A stretch of 64,000 nucleotides of DNA, taken from contig NZ_CP152276.1 in assembly GCF_038719015.1 (NCBI RefSeq), positions 2,864,001-2,928,000 of the forward strand. Reading direction: 5' to 3'. The notes under the pieces are model-generated. The model saw only the letters and a list, made by a program, of their open reading frames with translations. It searched no databases and was not told the DNA's origin. The translations under genes were made by a program, and so were the position numbers. Positions 38,831 to 48,213 of this stretch are shown here, piece after piece (within the stretch, counting starts at the first letter, position 1; each line of letters begins with the position of its first letter). Source of the stretch: Nguyenibacter vanlangensis. Its GTDB lineage: Bacteria > Pseudomonadota > Alphaproteobacteria > Acetobacterales > Acetobacteraceae.

Positions 38831-39460
38831 ATGATCGGACATCACCCCCCCCATCATCGCTTTCACGACATCCTTCATGCCATCGGCCGCCGCCATGGTC
38901 GTCGCGGGTTCGGCCGCGGCTTTCCCGGTGGGTTCGGCCAGGGATTCGGCGGCGGCGATTTCCCAGCCGGACGCAAGCTGAGCGCGGAGGATCTCCAGCT
39001 CGTGCTGCTGGCCCTGCTCGCCGAGCAGTCCGCTCATGGCTATGAACTGATCCGCCGGATCGAGGAGCGCTCGGGCGGATTCTATGCGCCCAGTCCCGGC
39101 ATGGTCTATCCGGCCCTGACCTTCCTTGAGGAAATCGGTCATGCCGGCGTCACGCAGGACGGCAACCGCAAACTGTACAGCCTGACGGATGCGGGCAGGG
39201 CCCATCTGGACACGCACCGTGGCCGGGCGGAAACCATCCTGGACGCGCTGGCGCGCATCGGCGGCCGCATGGCCGAGGTCCGTGAAGCCTTCGCCGGCGT
39301 CGACGCCGCCGACCCCCAGGCCGCGGACGAACTGCATCAGGCGCGCTATGCGCTCAAGCACGCGCTGATCCGCAAGCGCGACTGCTCTCCGGCCGAAGCC
39401 CGCCGCATCGCCCGGATCCTCGACCGCGCCACCGCCGAGATTCTCGGCAAGTCCGACTGA
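38831..39460 (+). CDS. yqjI: PadR family regulator with His/Gly-rich N-terminus (YqjI-like)
   Basis: The 209-residue protein starts with a His-rich segment (MIGHHPPHHRFHDILHAIGR) and a Gly/Phe-rich linker. A PadR winged helix follows (LLALLAEQSAHGYELIRRIE, PSPGMVYPALTFLEEIG). Nickel-responsive YqjI of E. coli likewise combines a metal-binding N-terminus with a PadR domain. The following gene is a siderophore-interacting ferric reductase, as in yqjI-yqjH. The metal sensed is inferred, not shown. Confidence 0.85.
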   Translation: MIGHHPPHHRFHDILHAIGRRHGRRGFGRGFPGGFGQGFGGGDFPAGRKLSAEDLQLVLLALLAEQSAHGYELIRRIEERSGGFYAPSPGMVYPALTFLEEIGHAGVTQDGNRKLYSLTDAGRAHLDTHRGRAETILDALARIGGRMAEVREAFAGVDAADPQAADELHQARYALKHALIRKRDCSPAEARRIARILDRATAEILGKSD

Positions 39461-39494
39461 TCCCGGACGGGACCCTGTCTGAATCGAGGATGGA

Positions 39495-40298
39495 ATGAAA
39501 TACTCCGACCGCGCGCCGCTGCGCCCCGTCCGGGTGGCGCGCACCGACGCCCTTACCCCGCGCATGCGCCGCATCACCCTGGCCGGCGATGCACTGGAGG
39601 GGTTCGCGACCGCCGCCGCGGGCGATCATGTCACGTTGTTCTTTCCGCATCCCGATGGGCGGGGCTGGCATGAGCCGCCCGCGATCGGCCCGGACGGCCA
39701 TCCGGTCATGCCCGGCGGACAGGCGCCGATCGGCCGGGACTACACGCCGCGCCGCTTCGACCCCGCGACCCGGGAACTGACGATCGATTTCGTCCTGCAT
39801 GGCGACGGCCCGGCATCGCGCTGGGCCGCCCGGGCCCGGCCGGGACAATGGCTGTGCGTGGGGCTGTGCGTGGGCGGACGACGCCCGGGCGGGGTGGGCA
39901 GCGGCCGGGTTCCCGATGATTACGCGGCCTATCTGCTGATCGGCGACGAAACCGCCCTGCCGTCCATTGCCCGATATCTGGAGGACATGCCGCCCGGCGT
40001 GCCCGTCCAGGCGCTGATCGAAATCGCCGACGCGCGGGAGGAACGCCGCCTGCCCACGGCGTCCGATGCCGCCATCACCTGGCTGCATCGCGACGGCACC
40101 CCGGCGGGCCTTTCGACCCGGCTGGACCAGGCGCTGCGCCACCTTACCCTGCCCTCGACCGATATCCATGCCTGGATCGGCGCGGAACGCGACGTGGCCC
40201 GCCGGCTGGAAGCCTACCTGCGCACCGAAGAAGCCATCCCCCGGCACCAGATCCGCGCCGCCGGCTATTGGCGGCGCGGCATCCCGGCCGGCGGATAG
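39495..40298 (+). CDS. yqjH: siderophore-interacting protein / ferric reductase (YqjH-like)
   Basis: This 267-residue FAD-dependent reductase probably releases iron from ferric siderophores using NAD(P)H. The FAD-binding RDYTPRRFD motif, GDETALPSIARYLE and the C-terminal AAGYWRRG are family hallmarks. The start follows a GAGGA. It is 34 bp downstream of the PadR regulator, probably in one operon. Confidence 0.92.
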   Translation: MKYSDRAPLRPVRVARTDALTPRMRRITLAGDALEGFATAAAGDHVTLFFPHPDGRGWHEPPAIGPDGHPVMPGGQAPIGRDYTPRRFDPATRELTIDFVLHGDGPASRWAARARPGQWLCVGLCVGGRRPGGVGSGRVPDDYAAYLLIGDETALPSIARYLEDMPPGVPVQALIEIADAREERRLPTASDAAITWLHRDGTPAGLSTRLDQALRHLTLPSTDIHAWIGAERDVARRLEAYLRTEEAIPRHQIRAAGYWRRGIPAGG

Positions 40299-40458
40299 GG
40301 CCTCGACACGACCGAAACTCCTTCGCCGTCAGTTGGGGGGCTTGGGTCAATGGGCGACAGAATTTTGTAAATACTTTTTGAAAAATAATATCGACGAGTT
40401 TAAGATCTACTTTTGAAAATAGAAAATATCTCGATATTACAAGAAAAATATCCACACA

Positions 40459-40515
40459 TCAGCCTCGAAAATTGTCCACTCTCACCATAATTTCTTTCAG
40501 ATGTTGTTCGAGCGT
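40459..40515 (-). pseudogene. gene-tail remnant related to the orphan ORF at 51679-52047
   Basis: On the minus strand this reads TLEQHLKEIMVRVDNFRG and then a stop. The intact AT-rich gene at 51679 ends LERKLKEIMVHVGN. The DNA shares an uninterrupted 16-base run (CTGAAAGAAATTATGG) and further matches past both stops. The fragment begins exactly at the DUF202 stop codon, and the AT-rich DNA to its left (to about 40360) is unlike its neighbours. It looks like the 3' scar of a lost paralogue. Confidence 0.55.
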
Positions 40516-40796
40516 TATGACACGATCGCCCGCACCAGTGCGGCCAATACGGCACAGCCCAGCGCCGTCAGCACTATCGTCAGGGCGCGCTCCATCGCCG
40601 GGCCCGCGCTCCGTAGTTCGGCCTCAGCCGAGATGGCGTCGCGCGTAACGCGAAACCGGCGACAGGCCGCCACCAGCCTGAGGAACAGATCGAATTTCGT
40701 CAGCACACCGCCAAAAGCAAGGATCGCGAGCGCGGTGCGCATCCACGCCAGAAACGTGCGTTCATTGGCTGCGTGACCGGTATAGCGCGAGATCAT
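40515..40796 (-). CDS. DUF202 family small membrane protein
   Basis: The 93-residue protein has the DUF202 start (ANERTFLAWMRTALAILAFGG) and a second hydrophobic segment near the C-terminus (IVLTALGCAVLAALVRAIV). ATG 40796 overlaps the stop of the FAD/NAD(P) gene by 4 bp. Function is unknown. Its stop codon marks the junction with the AT-rich remnant described at 40459. Confidence 0.8.
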   Translation of the reverse strand: MISRYTGHAANERTFLAWMRTALAILAFGGVLTKFDLFLRLVAACRRFRVTRDAISAEAELRSAGPAMERALTIVLTALGCAVLAALVRAIVS

Positions 40797-42142
40797 GGCG
40801 CGTTTCCATTCACAAGCATCTCCGCAACCTCTTTCGCCTGGCAACGAATTTCTGGAATCGCGATCGACTCCAGCAGGACGCCCTGCCGTGCTGGCCCCAC
40901 GACGAACAGATCGTCAGCAATCTTGCCCGCATGGTCGATCAACGCGCCGTCCGGCGTGCAGGACAGGCCTGCGCCCCCGAAACCCGGCATGATCTCGCCC
41001 TGTTCGAACAGATCGTGCAGAAGCGGCGCATCGACACGTTTGTATTTCAGGCTCGGACCGGTGCAATTGATGACATGTGCCGCACGAAGGCTGAACGCTT
41101 CTTCACCCGCCACAGCCGTAATCGTCAGGCCATCGTTATCGGGCGCGATCGCGGTGACCCGGCCGTCCAGAACGCGCAACGATCCGGCGCGACGCTCCTG
41201 ATCCAGGATGTCGGCGATATGCGCCGCCATACGGTGCCGCACGACTTCCCAGCGCCGCAGCAGATGCCGCTGAAAGCGGATTTTTTCCACGTCCGGCAAC
41301 ATAAGCCAGAGCGCATTGGTGACGGAGCGCATGCTGTCCACAGCCGCCCGCCAGTCCGCGCCGCGCTTCAGCGCCCCATGGAACGCGCGCAGATAGGCGC
41401 GCGCGGTGGGCTCTACACCGCCAGGCGTAAAGACCGGCGCAGGCAGAGGCGTGTAGTCAGCATGACGTTCAGGGAACAACCCGCGTCGCGACAGCGCCGT
41501 CACCCGGCCACGATGACCGTTTTCCCGCAGGCGCAACAGCACGTCGACCGTGGTCAGACCTGTCCCGATCACCGCCACCTCGTCATAAACGGCGATCCCG
41601 GCAAAAACCCGCTCGGCCCAGGCGTTGTGGCGATAACGCCCCGTCACGTCGAGTTCCGGCGGGATTCCAGGCAGGCGCGCCGGATCGAAATGCCCGCAGC
41701 CAAGCACCACCCTGCCCGCGTGGATCTTCCGCCCGTCGGCGAGCGTGATCTCGAACCCGCGGTCCAGCCTGCGACAAGCCACGGCCGCCTGTCGTTCGTG
41801 TTCCGGCGCTGCGATGGAATAGAGATTGCGCAGGTAAAGGCCATAGATCGCACGCGGCACGAACTCCCCCGGCGCAACGGAACCGGGCGCGTTGTCATGC
41901 AACCACCTCAGGAAATGGTCTGGATCGTCTGGATCGGCGCTCATGCCCTTCGCCGCCACATTCAGCAGATTCTGGAGTGACGGCGTTGAATAGGCCAACC
42001 CGAACCCCGGCCGTTCGGAAGGATCGATCACGGTGCAGGTTACGCCATGACGTACGGCCAGGTTCCACGCCGTCAGCGCGCCGCTCGCCCCCCCACCGAT
42101 GATGACGATGTCGCGTATGTCTGTCTTGGTCATAGTGCCCAT
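40793..42142 (-). CDS. FAD/NAD(P)-binding protein
   Basis: The 449-residue protein begins with a dinucleotide-binding motif (IVIIGGGASGALTAWNLAVR). A second motif is AVIGTGLTTVDVLLRL, and FGLAYSTPSLQNLLNVAAKG is typical of the family of FAD-NAD(P)-binding proteins formerly annotated as hydroxyacylglutathione-like or HlyB-like. The substrate is unknown. The start at 42142 is assumed; 42133 is possible. It is coupled by ATGA to the DUF202 gene. Confidence 0.82.
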   Translation of the reverse strand: MGTMTKTDIRDIVIIGGGASGALTAWNLAVRHGVTCTVIDPSERPGFGLAYSTPSLQNLLNVAAKGMSADPDDPDHFLRWLHDNAPGSVAPGEFVPRAIYGLYLRNLYSIAAPEHERQAAVACRRLDRGFEITLADGRKIHAGRVVLGCGHFDPARLPGIPPELDVTGRYRHNAWAERVFAGIAVYDEVAVIGTGLTTVDVLLRLRENGHRGRVTALSRRGLFPERHADYTPLPAPVFTPGGVEPTARAYLRAFHGALKRGADWRAAVDSMRSVTNALWLMLPDVEKIRFQRHLLRRWEVVRHRMAAHIADILDQERRAGSLRVLDGRVTAIAPDNDGLTITAVAGEEAFSLRAAHVINCTGPSLKYKRVDAPLLHDLFEQGEIMPGFGGAGLSCTPDGALIDHAGKIADDLFVVGPARQGVLLESIAIPEIRCQAKEVAEMLVNGNAP

Positions 42143-42697
42143 GTTCCTGCGACGTTGTTGCGCGCAGAATGATCCGCAGCGATCATGCGATCCAGAAGAT
42201 TGTATCGATCGGATCGTTCATATAAAATGAACGATTTGGCGCATTTACCCCCGCGTACTCCGGCATCCGCGTCAGAAGCGTGGGGGGAGCTCTAACTTAA
42301 ATTTGGCCACCACCTGACGGCGGGCCGCCAACGTCCAGCCAGGATGCCGGCGGGAATGACCTCGCTTTCGGCCTTGTCCCGAACGGTCCATCTTATGGCC
42401 GAAAAATTCAATCGCCATTTCCCGCGCCGTGAAATCCTTTCGCAATCGCTCGGAGCCTGGCCGGAACGTGGGCTGAGGGGCGAGAGTGCCGCGCGGCGGC
42501 ATGTTCGGCGTCTGTTTTCGCGTATCGGATCGCCGCCGGCGGACCGTTCCCGGGAACGATGTTTGCGGAGTTTCATTCGTATCGCACATTAACAGCTCTG
42601 GTATCGTTCAGGCTTAATATTTCATATTCGGAATATTCTATTATCGACACCATCGCGACATTGCCGAAATGTCGTGTTCACCGGCAGAGAGGACAAA
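42143..42697. other. 555-bp intergenic region with palindrome
   Basis: Only short Arg/Pro-rich open frames are present, none convincing. It holds the divergent promoters of the FAD/NAD(P) gene and the third TonB-dependent receptor, a perfect dyad at 42213-42235, and an AT-rich stretch near 42590-42660. The region is long enough to hide a small RNA, but nothing identifies one. Confidence 0.45.
42213..42235. promoter_or_regulatory. operator-like inverted repeat
   Basis: ATCGTTCAT and ATGAACGAT, two perfect 9-bp arms, are separated by ATAAA. The site lies 71 bp upstream of the FAD/NAD(P) gene start. No adjacent regulator gene is apparent. Confidence 0.5.
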
Positions 42698-45211
42698 ATG
42701 AACGATCACCCTGTTTTCATTCGCCACCGTTCTCGAACATCGTTTCTTTGTTTCGGTACGGCCATCGCCGGGTGCTTGTTCGCCGTGTCCTCGCCCCTTG
42801 GCGCGTCCGCGGAGACGACGGAAACGACGCAGCACCCCATGGTTCGAAAAGCCGACATGGCCAGGACGGCCTCCGCGCCGCGCGCGACGGTGGCGCGCGG
42901 CGGGAATGCCGCCGCCCCCAAGGTGGGCGAGACGCTTCAGGTCAGCGGGGAGCGCGTGCGCAGCGCCGGGGCGGCGGTCGCGGTGACGCGCGCCGTCATG
43001 GACCGGTTCGTCGCCGGTACCAATCCGATGCAGATTCTCGCCTTGACGACGCCGGGGGCCAATTTCACCTCCGACGACGCCTTCGGCCTCGATACCTATG
43101 CCAACACATTTTATGTGCGCGGCTATAACCAGATGCAACTGGGCGCGACGCTGGACGGCATCCCTCTGGGCACCCAGGGATTCGTCAATACCAACGGCGT
43201 GTCGATTACCCAGGCCATCATCCAGGACGACCTGTCCGGCATGACGATGTCGCAGGGTGCTGGTGCGCTGGATATTTTTTCGGCGCAGACCCTTGGCGGG
43301 GCCATGACCTATGTCAGCTCCGATCCCAGGGATAAGGCGGGGGGCAAGGTCAGCCAGACATTCGGAAGCTTCGACGCCTATCGAACGTACGGCCGCGTCG
43401 ATAGCGGCATCCTCAATCGCTCCGGAACGAAATTCTATGCGTCATTCGCGCGGACGACGTCCAATCTGTGGAAAGGAGCGGGGTATCAGAGCGAATTGCA
43501 GGCCGACGCGAAAATCGTGCAGCCCGTCGGCCCGCGCGGACAGGTCACGGCGTTCTTCGGCTATGGAAATTTCACCCAGGCCAATTACCTGACCGTTACG
43601 AAAAACATGTGGCGCCGGGAAGGACGCGATACCACCTACCTGAAGCCCGACTACGAAAAGGCCAAGCTCTGGGCGTATTATGCCCAGTACACGGCCGACG
43701 TCCCGCCCGGCTATCAGGGCGTTCTGTCCAACGACGAGATCGGCGATTATGCCTGGGACGGCGAGCAGATCCAGCGCACCTATCTGTCGTCGATCGCCGG
43801 GCATTTCGATCTATCCGACATGCTGCATTCGGATACGCTCGCCTACGGCAACGTCAACAGCGGCGTTTATGGCGGCACGAATAATTTCCTGACCTCGCCG
43901 AGCTATGGTCCTGTCACGCTTCTTCCGAACGGGACCGTGACCGGCGTGCCGATGGCCCTGCAGATGTCCCATGCGGGCATGCGGAGGATCGGTTTTACGC
44001 AGAAATTCACCATCGAGGCTCCGCGCAACAACCATATCGACACCGGGCTCTGGTACGAAAACAACGCCTATACCTATGACCAGCGTCTTTATGAAGACTA
44101 TCCGAACGCGGCGCATAATTCGCTCTCGGATTTCAAGGCCAGCCAGGCTCATACATGGTTCGAGGACAGCTTCAATACCAACAGTTTTCAGTTTTTCCTG
44201 CAGGATCGCTGGACCATCATCCCCGGCATGACCCTGCTGGGCGGTTTCAAGTCGCTGATCCAGACGACGCATGGCGGAACCAAGCGGGACTTCACGCAGG
44301 CCTTGGACCAAGCGGGCTGGGATACCTATTATCGTCATGCGGCGAACGGTTCGCTGACCGCCGCTGCCGCCTTCCTGCCGCATTTCGAATTCGACTATCA
44401 TTTCCTTCAGCATCACGAAGTCTACTGGGATATCGCCGAAAACATGCGGGCCTATGATTATTCGTCCCAACAGGTCAGCGGCCAGGCCTGGGGCGGACTG
44501 GGAAAGAACGCGCCCGGCGCGACGGCGCAGGATGTGTTCGACGCGAGCAGGTCGACGCTGCGCCCCGAGACGACGTGGAATTATGTCGTCGGGTACAGGT
44601 ATAATTCCAATCTCTTTTCAGGATCGGTCGATTTCTATCATACCGACTACTACAACAGGCTTGCCGCCATCACGGAAGGCAGTTCGAACAACGCGAACAG
44701 CGCCTTCATGAACGTGGGACGCGAATCCATGAACGGTGTGGATGTGCTCGGCACCATTCGTCCGTTCAAGGGGCTGGAGATCACCAACAGCTTTAGCTGG
44801 AACGACGCCACCTATCTGAGTCGCGCGATCAATTATGGCGGCACGAATTATGACCTTGCGGGAAAGCACCAGGTTTATTATCCGAAGTTCATGTACAAGG
44901 CGAATTTGAACTACACCTGGCGCCGTGCGATGTTCAATTTCAACGTGAATTATGTCGGTGCCCGCCCGATGACATACCTGAACGACGAATATATCCCCGC
45001 CTATTGGCTGGCGAACCTGAATCTGGGCTATGATTTCGGAACCATCGGCTTCGCGCATCACTTACGTGCGACTCTCGGGATCACCAATCTGTTCGACGCG
45101 AATTATATCGGCGGCGTCTATGGGGCCGCTTCGGTGTCCGGGGATGACAACGCCAATCTGTTCATCGCCGCGCCGCGCGAAGCCTTCGGCACGATTGCTG
45201 CAGAATTCTGA
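42698..45211 (+). CDS. TonB-dependent outer-membrane receptor (3)
   Basis: The 837-residue receptor has a signal peptide (FGTAIAGCLFAVSSPLGASA), a plug domain (GTNPMQILALTTPGANFTSD, LDGIPLGTQGF, QTLGGAMTYVS) and a barrel ending AEF. An AGAGAGGAC precedes ATG 42698. It is a paralogue of the receptor at 2733. It converges on the M81-MFS-dgcA-dgcN operon and could supply that pathway with D-glutamyl peptides, which is inference from position. Confidence 0.9.
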   Translation: MNDHPVFIRHRSRTSFLCFGTAIAGCLFAVSSPLGASAETTETTQHPMVRKADMARTASAPRATVARGGNAAAPKVGETLQVSGERVRSAGAAVAVTRAVMDRFVAGTNPMQILALTTPGANFTSDDAFGLDTYANTFYVRGYNQMQLGATLDGIPLGTQGFVNTNGVSITQAIIQDDLSGMTMSQGAGALDIFSAQTLGGAMTYVSSDPRDKAGGKVSQTFGSFDAYRTYGRVDSGILNRSGTKFYASFARTTSNLWKGAGYQSELQADAKIVQPVGPRGQVTAFFGYGNFTQANYLTVTKNMWRREGRDTTYLKPDYEKAKLWAYYAQYTADVPPGYQGVLSNDEIGDYAWDGEQIQRTYLSSIAGHFDLSDMLHSDTLAYGNVNSGVYGGTNNFLTSPSYGPVTLLPNGTVTGVPMALQMSHAGMRRIGFTQKFTIEAPRNNHIDTGLWYENNAYTYDQRLYEDYPNAAHNSLSDFKASQAHTWFEDSFNTNSFQFFLQDRWTIIPGMTLLGGFKSLIQTTHGGTKRDFTQALDQAGWDTYYRHAANGSLTAAAAFLPHFEFDYHFLQHHEVYWDIAENMRAYDYSSQQVSGQAWGGLGKNAPGATAQDVFDASRSTLRPETTWNYVVGYRYNSNLFSGSVDFYHTDYYNRLAAITEGSSNNANSAFMNVGRESMNGVDVLGTIRPFKGLEITNSFSWNDATYLSRAINYGGTNYDLAGKHQVYYPKFMYKANLNYTWRRAMFNFNVNYVGARPMTYLNDEYIPAYWLANLNLGYDFGTIGFAHHLRATLGITNLFDANYIGGVYGAASVSGDDNANLFIAAPREAFGTIAAEF

Positions 45212-45224
45212 GGACGGAGGCCAG

Positions 45225-45245
45225 GGACGGGCCGTGCGCCCGTCC
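45225..45245. terminator. hairpin between convergent receptor and mlrC genes
   Basis: GGACGGGC / GCCCGTCC form a perfect 8-bp stem with a CGTGC loop in the 35-bp gap between two convergent genes. Only a short T pair follows, so it may act bidirectionally but weakly. Confidence 0.6.
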
Positions 45246-45246
45246 T

Positions 45247-46716
45247 TCAGGACGCGCCCGTGCCCAGGGGATCGGCAAGCCTGGGCCAGTAATCGGGCGA
45301 CCGGCGGGTATAGGGAATATCGCCGTACCGCACCGACGTCGTGCCGGGCGTGGCGACGTGGATGATGTCCCCGGCCACGGGCGCGAAGAGAGCGGCGAAA
45401 TGGTTGAGGGATTTGACCACGACGGCTCTTTGCGTTCCAAGATCGAGCCCCAGCGCCGTCATGCAGACCGGATCGAAGACCTGCGTCCGCAGGTCGTTGA
45501 CGATCAGGTTGAGTCCATGCGCCTCGAGCCATACGGCGTTGCCCATCGGGAGTTCGACCGACCCGAAGCGTTGCCTCATCGCGGTGCCGATGGCCCTGAC
45601 GCGGGCGCCCGCGAGATCGACGGGGTACCCCGATTGCGGGCCGCACTTGCCGCCCAGGCGCATGTCGAGACGTGCCCCGACGCCGGCCGCCATGCAGATC
45701 TCGACCACGACCGGGTCCCAGAACATCGCGAAGGCGATATTTTCCAGGCCCCGCGCCAGGGCGGCATGCACCATGAACGTCGCATCGCCCGCGGCCCCGC
45801 CGCCGGGATTGTCGCCCGTGTCCGCGAGTACGAGGGGGGACCTGCCGCCGGGATGGGCCGCAATCCGCTCCATCGCGGCCTCGAGATCGAGAAAGCGGGG
45901 CGTGACCTGGTTGCGCAGCGCATAGAATCGGCGCCCGAAATGCTCCGCCGTCGCGCGGGCGACCGTCCGGCTCTTATCCGCGATCACCAGCATCTTCGCT
46001 CCGACATCGGGGACGTCGGCGTGGGCAAAGCCATGCGCGAGCGAAACGGACAGCACGCCCGGCGTGTCGCGCTCGGCCGCGCGCATGGCGTCCACGAACC
46101 CGCGCATCGGTTGATTCTGCGTCGGGTACGAGGCGATCATCCGGCAGTCCCAGGTCGCCATGACCGGCCGTGCCGTGCCCCGCAGGGTCCTGATGCCGAT
46201 CGCGAACAGGTCCGCCGCGGTGTCGTCGATGTCGGTATGGGGATATTCCTTGTAGAGTACCAGGGCATCGGCGGCCCCGACCATGCGATCGGTAAGATGG
46301 CAGTGCGGATCGAGCGTTGCGCCGAGAAACGTATCCGGGCCGGCCAGTGTTCTTGCGCGTTCGAGAAGATCGCCCTCCACGTCGTCATAGCCGTGCGCCA
46401 GGGCCGCGCCGTGCAGCGCGAGCAGGATCATCGCCGGGCGCGCCCGCGCGATGCCGTCGAGCAGACGGTCGCGCAGGTCCTCATAGACCGCGCGCGGGAT
46501 GAAGCCCCCCGGTTCGGCGACCGCGCACAGGCCTTCATGCACCATGAGCCCTTGCGCCCCGGCCATCCGGCGCCAGACCGCGAGTTGCGCGGAGCAACTG
46601 TTCAAGGGACGCGACGTGCCGTCCCCGAACGCAAGGGCGAACTGGGCGCGGCCGGTCGGAAGAGGCGAGAAACTGTTCGTTTCCGTGTCCATGCCGCCGA
46701 TGAAGAGAGTTTTCAT
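45247..46716 (-). CDS. mlrC: M81 family metallopeptidase (MlrC-like)
   Basis: The 489-residue zinc hydrolase belongs to the microcystinase C family. Conserved blocks are GGMDTETNSFSPLPTG at the N-terminus, ATLDPHCHLTDRM with the Asp-His ligands, and LADTGDNPGGGAAGDATF. MlrC cleaves linear D-amino-acid-containing peptides including D-Glu peptides. ATG 46716 overlaps the MFS stop by 4 bp. With dgcA and dgcN in the same operon, it may release D-glutamate from an isopeptide or D-peptide. The substrate is inferred. Confidence 0.88.
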   Translation of the reverse strand: MKTLFIGGMDTETNSFSPLPTGRAQFALAFGDGTSRPLNSCSAQLAVWRRMAGAQGLMVHEGLCAVAEPGGFIPRAVYEDLRDRLLDGIARARPAMILLALHGAALAHGYDDVEGDLLERARTLAGPDTFLGATLDPHCHLTDRMVGAADALVLYKEYPHTDIDDTAADLFAIGIRTLRGTARPVMATWDCRMIASYPTQNQPMRGFVDAMRAAERDTPGVLSVSLAHGFAHADVPDVGAKMLVIADKSRTVARATAEHFGRRFYALRNQVTPRFLDLEAAMERIAAHPGGRSPLVLADTGDNPGGGAAGDATFMVHAALARGLENIAFAMFWDPVVVEICMAAGVGARLDMRLGGKCGPQSGYPVDLAGARVRAIGTAMRQRFGSVELPMGNAVWLEAHGLNLIVNDLRTQVFDPVCMTALGLDLGTQRAVVVKSLNHFAALFAPVAGDIIHVATPGTTSVRYGDIPYTRRSPDYWPRLADPLGTGAS

Positions 46717-48125
46717 GAGCACCTCGCCGGGGATGCGCTCGCCGGGGACGCGTCGGACACTATCCGCCCGTCGGCGACGGTGCAGGCGCGTGCGGCCAGC
46801 CGGAACAGGCCCATGCCCATCAGGGCGGCGGGAAGGGCGACCGTCGTGATCGACGCGGCCAATCCCGAGGGGCCGAGATAGACATGGTCGGCCAGCATGG
46901 CGGTCGCGGTGGTGCCGAAGCTGAGGCCGACGCTCATGTTGAAGACGGATATCAGGGCGAGTGCGACCCCCCGGGCCGCGTCGGGCGCCAGTTCCTGCAC
47001 GGCGGTGATGCCGATCGCGCCGGCCGCGTTGGACATGACGATCCAGAGCATGAACAGGCCGATGGCCCAACCGGCGGCCGGCGCGAACAGGATTGCCGCG
47101 CCGGGGGCCGCCAGCCCTGCCGCGACGATGGCGATCGGAAGGCGCGATACGGCGCCGCCGCGCGCCGCGCGCCGGTCGCTCAGCAGGCCCGCCGAAACCG
47201 TGCCGATCATGGCGCCGGCGATGGCGGCGGTGCCGAGATCCGCCCCGATCTGCCCGGGCGTCATGCCGAACTGCCGCGCAAGCAGGGTCGGGAACCAGTT
47301 CTGGAGGGAGAAATCGCCGACCGACAGCATCGCCATGGCGCCATAGAGCGGCACGAGGCGGCGGCGCCGCGCCATCAGCAGGCGCGCGGCCTCTCCGGCT
47401 GCCACCTTGGCCGCCACCTTGGCCGCATCCGCCGGCGCGCGCCGTGGCGGCTCCTGGATCGCCATCAGCAGGCAGGCCACGACGATGCCGGGGCAGCCCA
47501 GGATCATGAGCGTGACGCGCCATGCGGGCAGGCCGCCGATCAGCGGCAGCGCGGCGAAGGCGCGGGAACCGGCGAGCGAGAGGATCGCCCCGCCGAGGGC
47601 TATGGCGAGGCCGCCGCCCACGACCTGACCCATCAGGAAGAGGCTGGTCGCCGTGCCGCGCTGTCTGGCCGAGAAATAATCCGCGATCATGGCGGTCGCG
47701 GCGGGAGCCAGCGCCGCCTCGCCGATGCCGACGACGCTCCGCGCGGCGAACAGTTCGGCGAAGGAGTGCGCGAATCCGCAGCAGATCGTGGCCACGCTCC
47801 ACAGGAGCACGCCGCCGACCAGCACGTGCCGGCGCGGCAGGATATCCGCCATGCGCCCCAGCGGCAGCCCTGCCGCGGCGTAGATCAGGGCGAAGGCGAC
47901 GCCCTGGAGCAGGCTGACCTGCGTGTCGGACAGCCGCATCGCCATGCGCAGCGGATCGACCAGCAGGCTGAGGATCTGTCTGTCCGTGTAGGACAGGATG
48001 GCGGCGACGCAGAACGCGAAGAGCGCGTACCAGGCCGAGAGCGGCGCCGATGCCGCTGGCGCCTCTTGCCCGAAGGGGCTGGGCGCCGGCCGCGGGGCGA
48101 TAGGGGCGCGCTGCATGTCGTTCAT
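46713..48125 (-). CDS. MFS transporter
   Basis: The 470-residue inner-membrane protein has about 12 hydrophobic segments. ILSYTDRQILSLLVDPLR and GLPLGRMADILPRRHV (the loop 2-3 motif) mark a spinster/organic-anion type MFS permease. The central loop has a near-repeat (AAKVAAKVAA) from a 12-bp duplication. It lies between the epimerase and the M81 gene and probably imports their substrate. Confidence 0.88.
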   Translation of the reverse strand: MNDMQRAPIAPRPAPSPFGQEAPAASAPLSAWYALFAFCVAAILSYTDRQILSLLVDPLRMAMRLSDTQVSLLQGVAFALIYAAAGLPLGRMADILPRRHVLVGGVLLWSVATICCGFAHSFAELFAARSVVGIGEAALAPAATAMIADYFSARQRGTATSLFLMGQVVGGGLAIALGGAILSLAGSRAFAALPLIGGLPAWRVTLMILGCPGIVVACLLMAIQEPPRRAPADAAKVAAKVAAGEAARLLMARRRRLVPLYGAMAMLSVGDFSLQNWFPTLLARQFGMTPGQIGADLGTAAIAGAMIGTVSAGLLSDRRAARGGAVSRLPIAIVAAGLAAPGAAILFAPAAGWAIGLFMLWIVMSNAAGAIGITAVQELAPDAARGVALALISVFNMSVGLSFGTTATAMLADHVYLGPSGLAASITTVALPAALMGMGLFRLAARACTVADGRIVSDASPASASPARCS

Positions 48126-48213
48126 TGGTGTCTCATCGGGCGTGTCTCATCGGGGCGTCCGAGGTCCTCCGGGCCGTGGCGGCTTGGGCTTCGCAGCGAT
48201 GGATCGCGGGGTT

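Noticed and set aside
42272..42592. Short ORFs on both strands in the 42143-42697 gap
   Set aside because: They are Arg/Pro-rich without a ribosome site or recognisable family; treated as non-coding.
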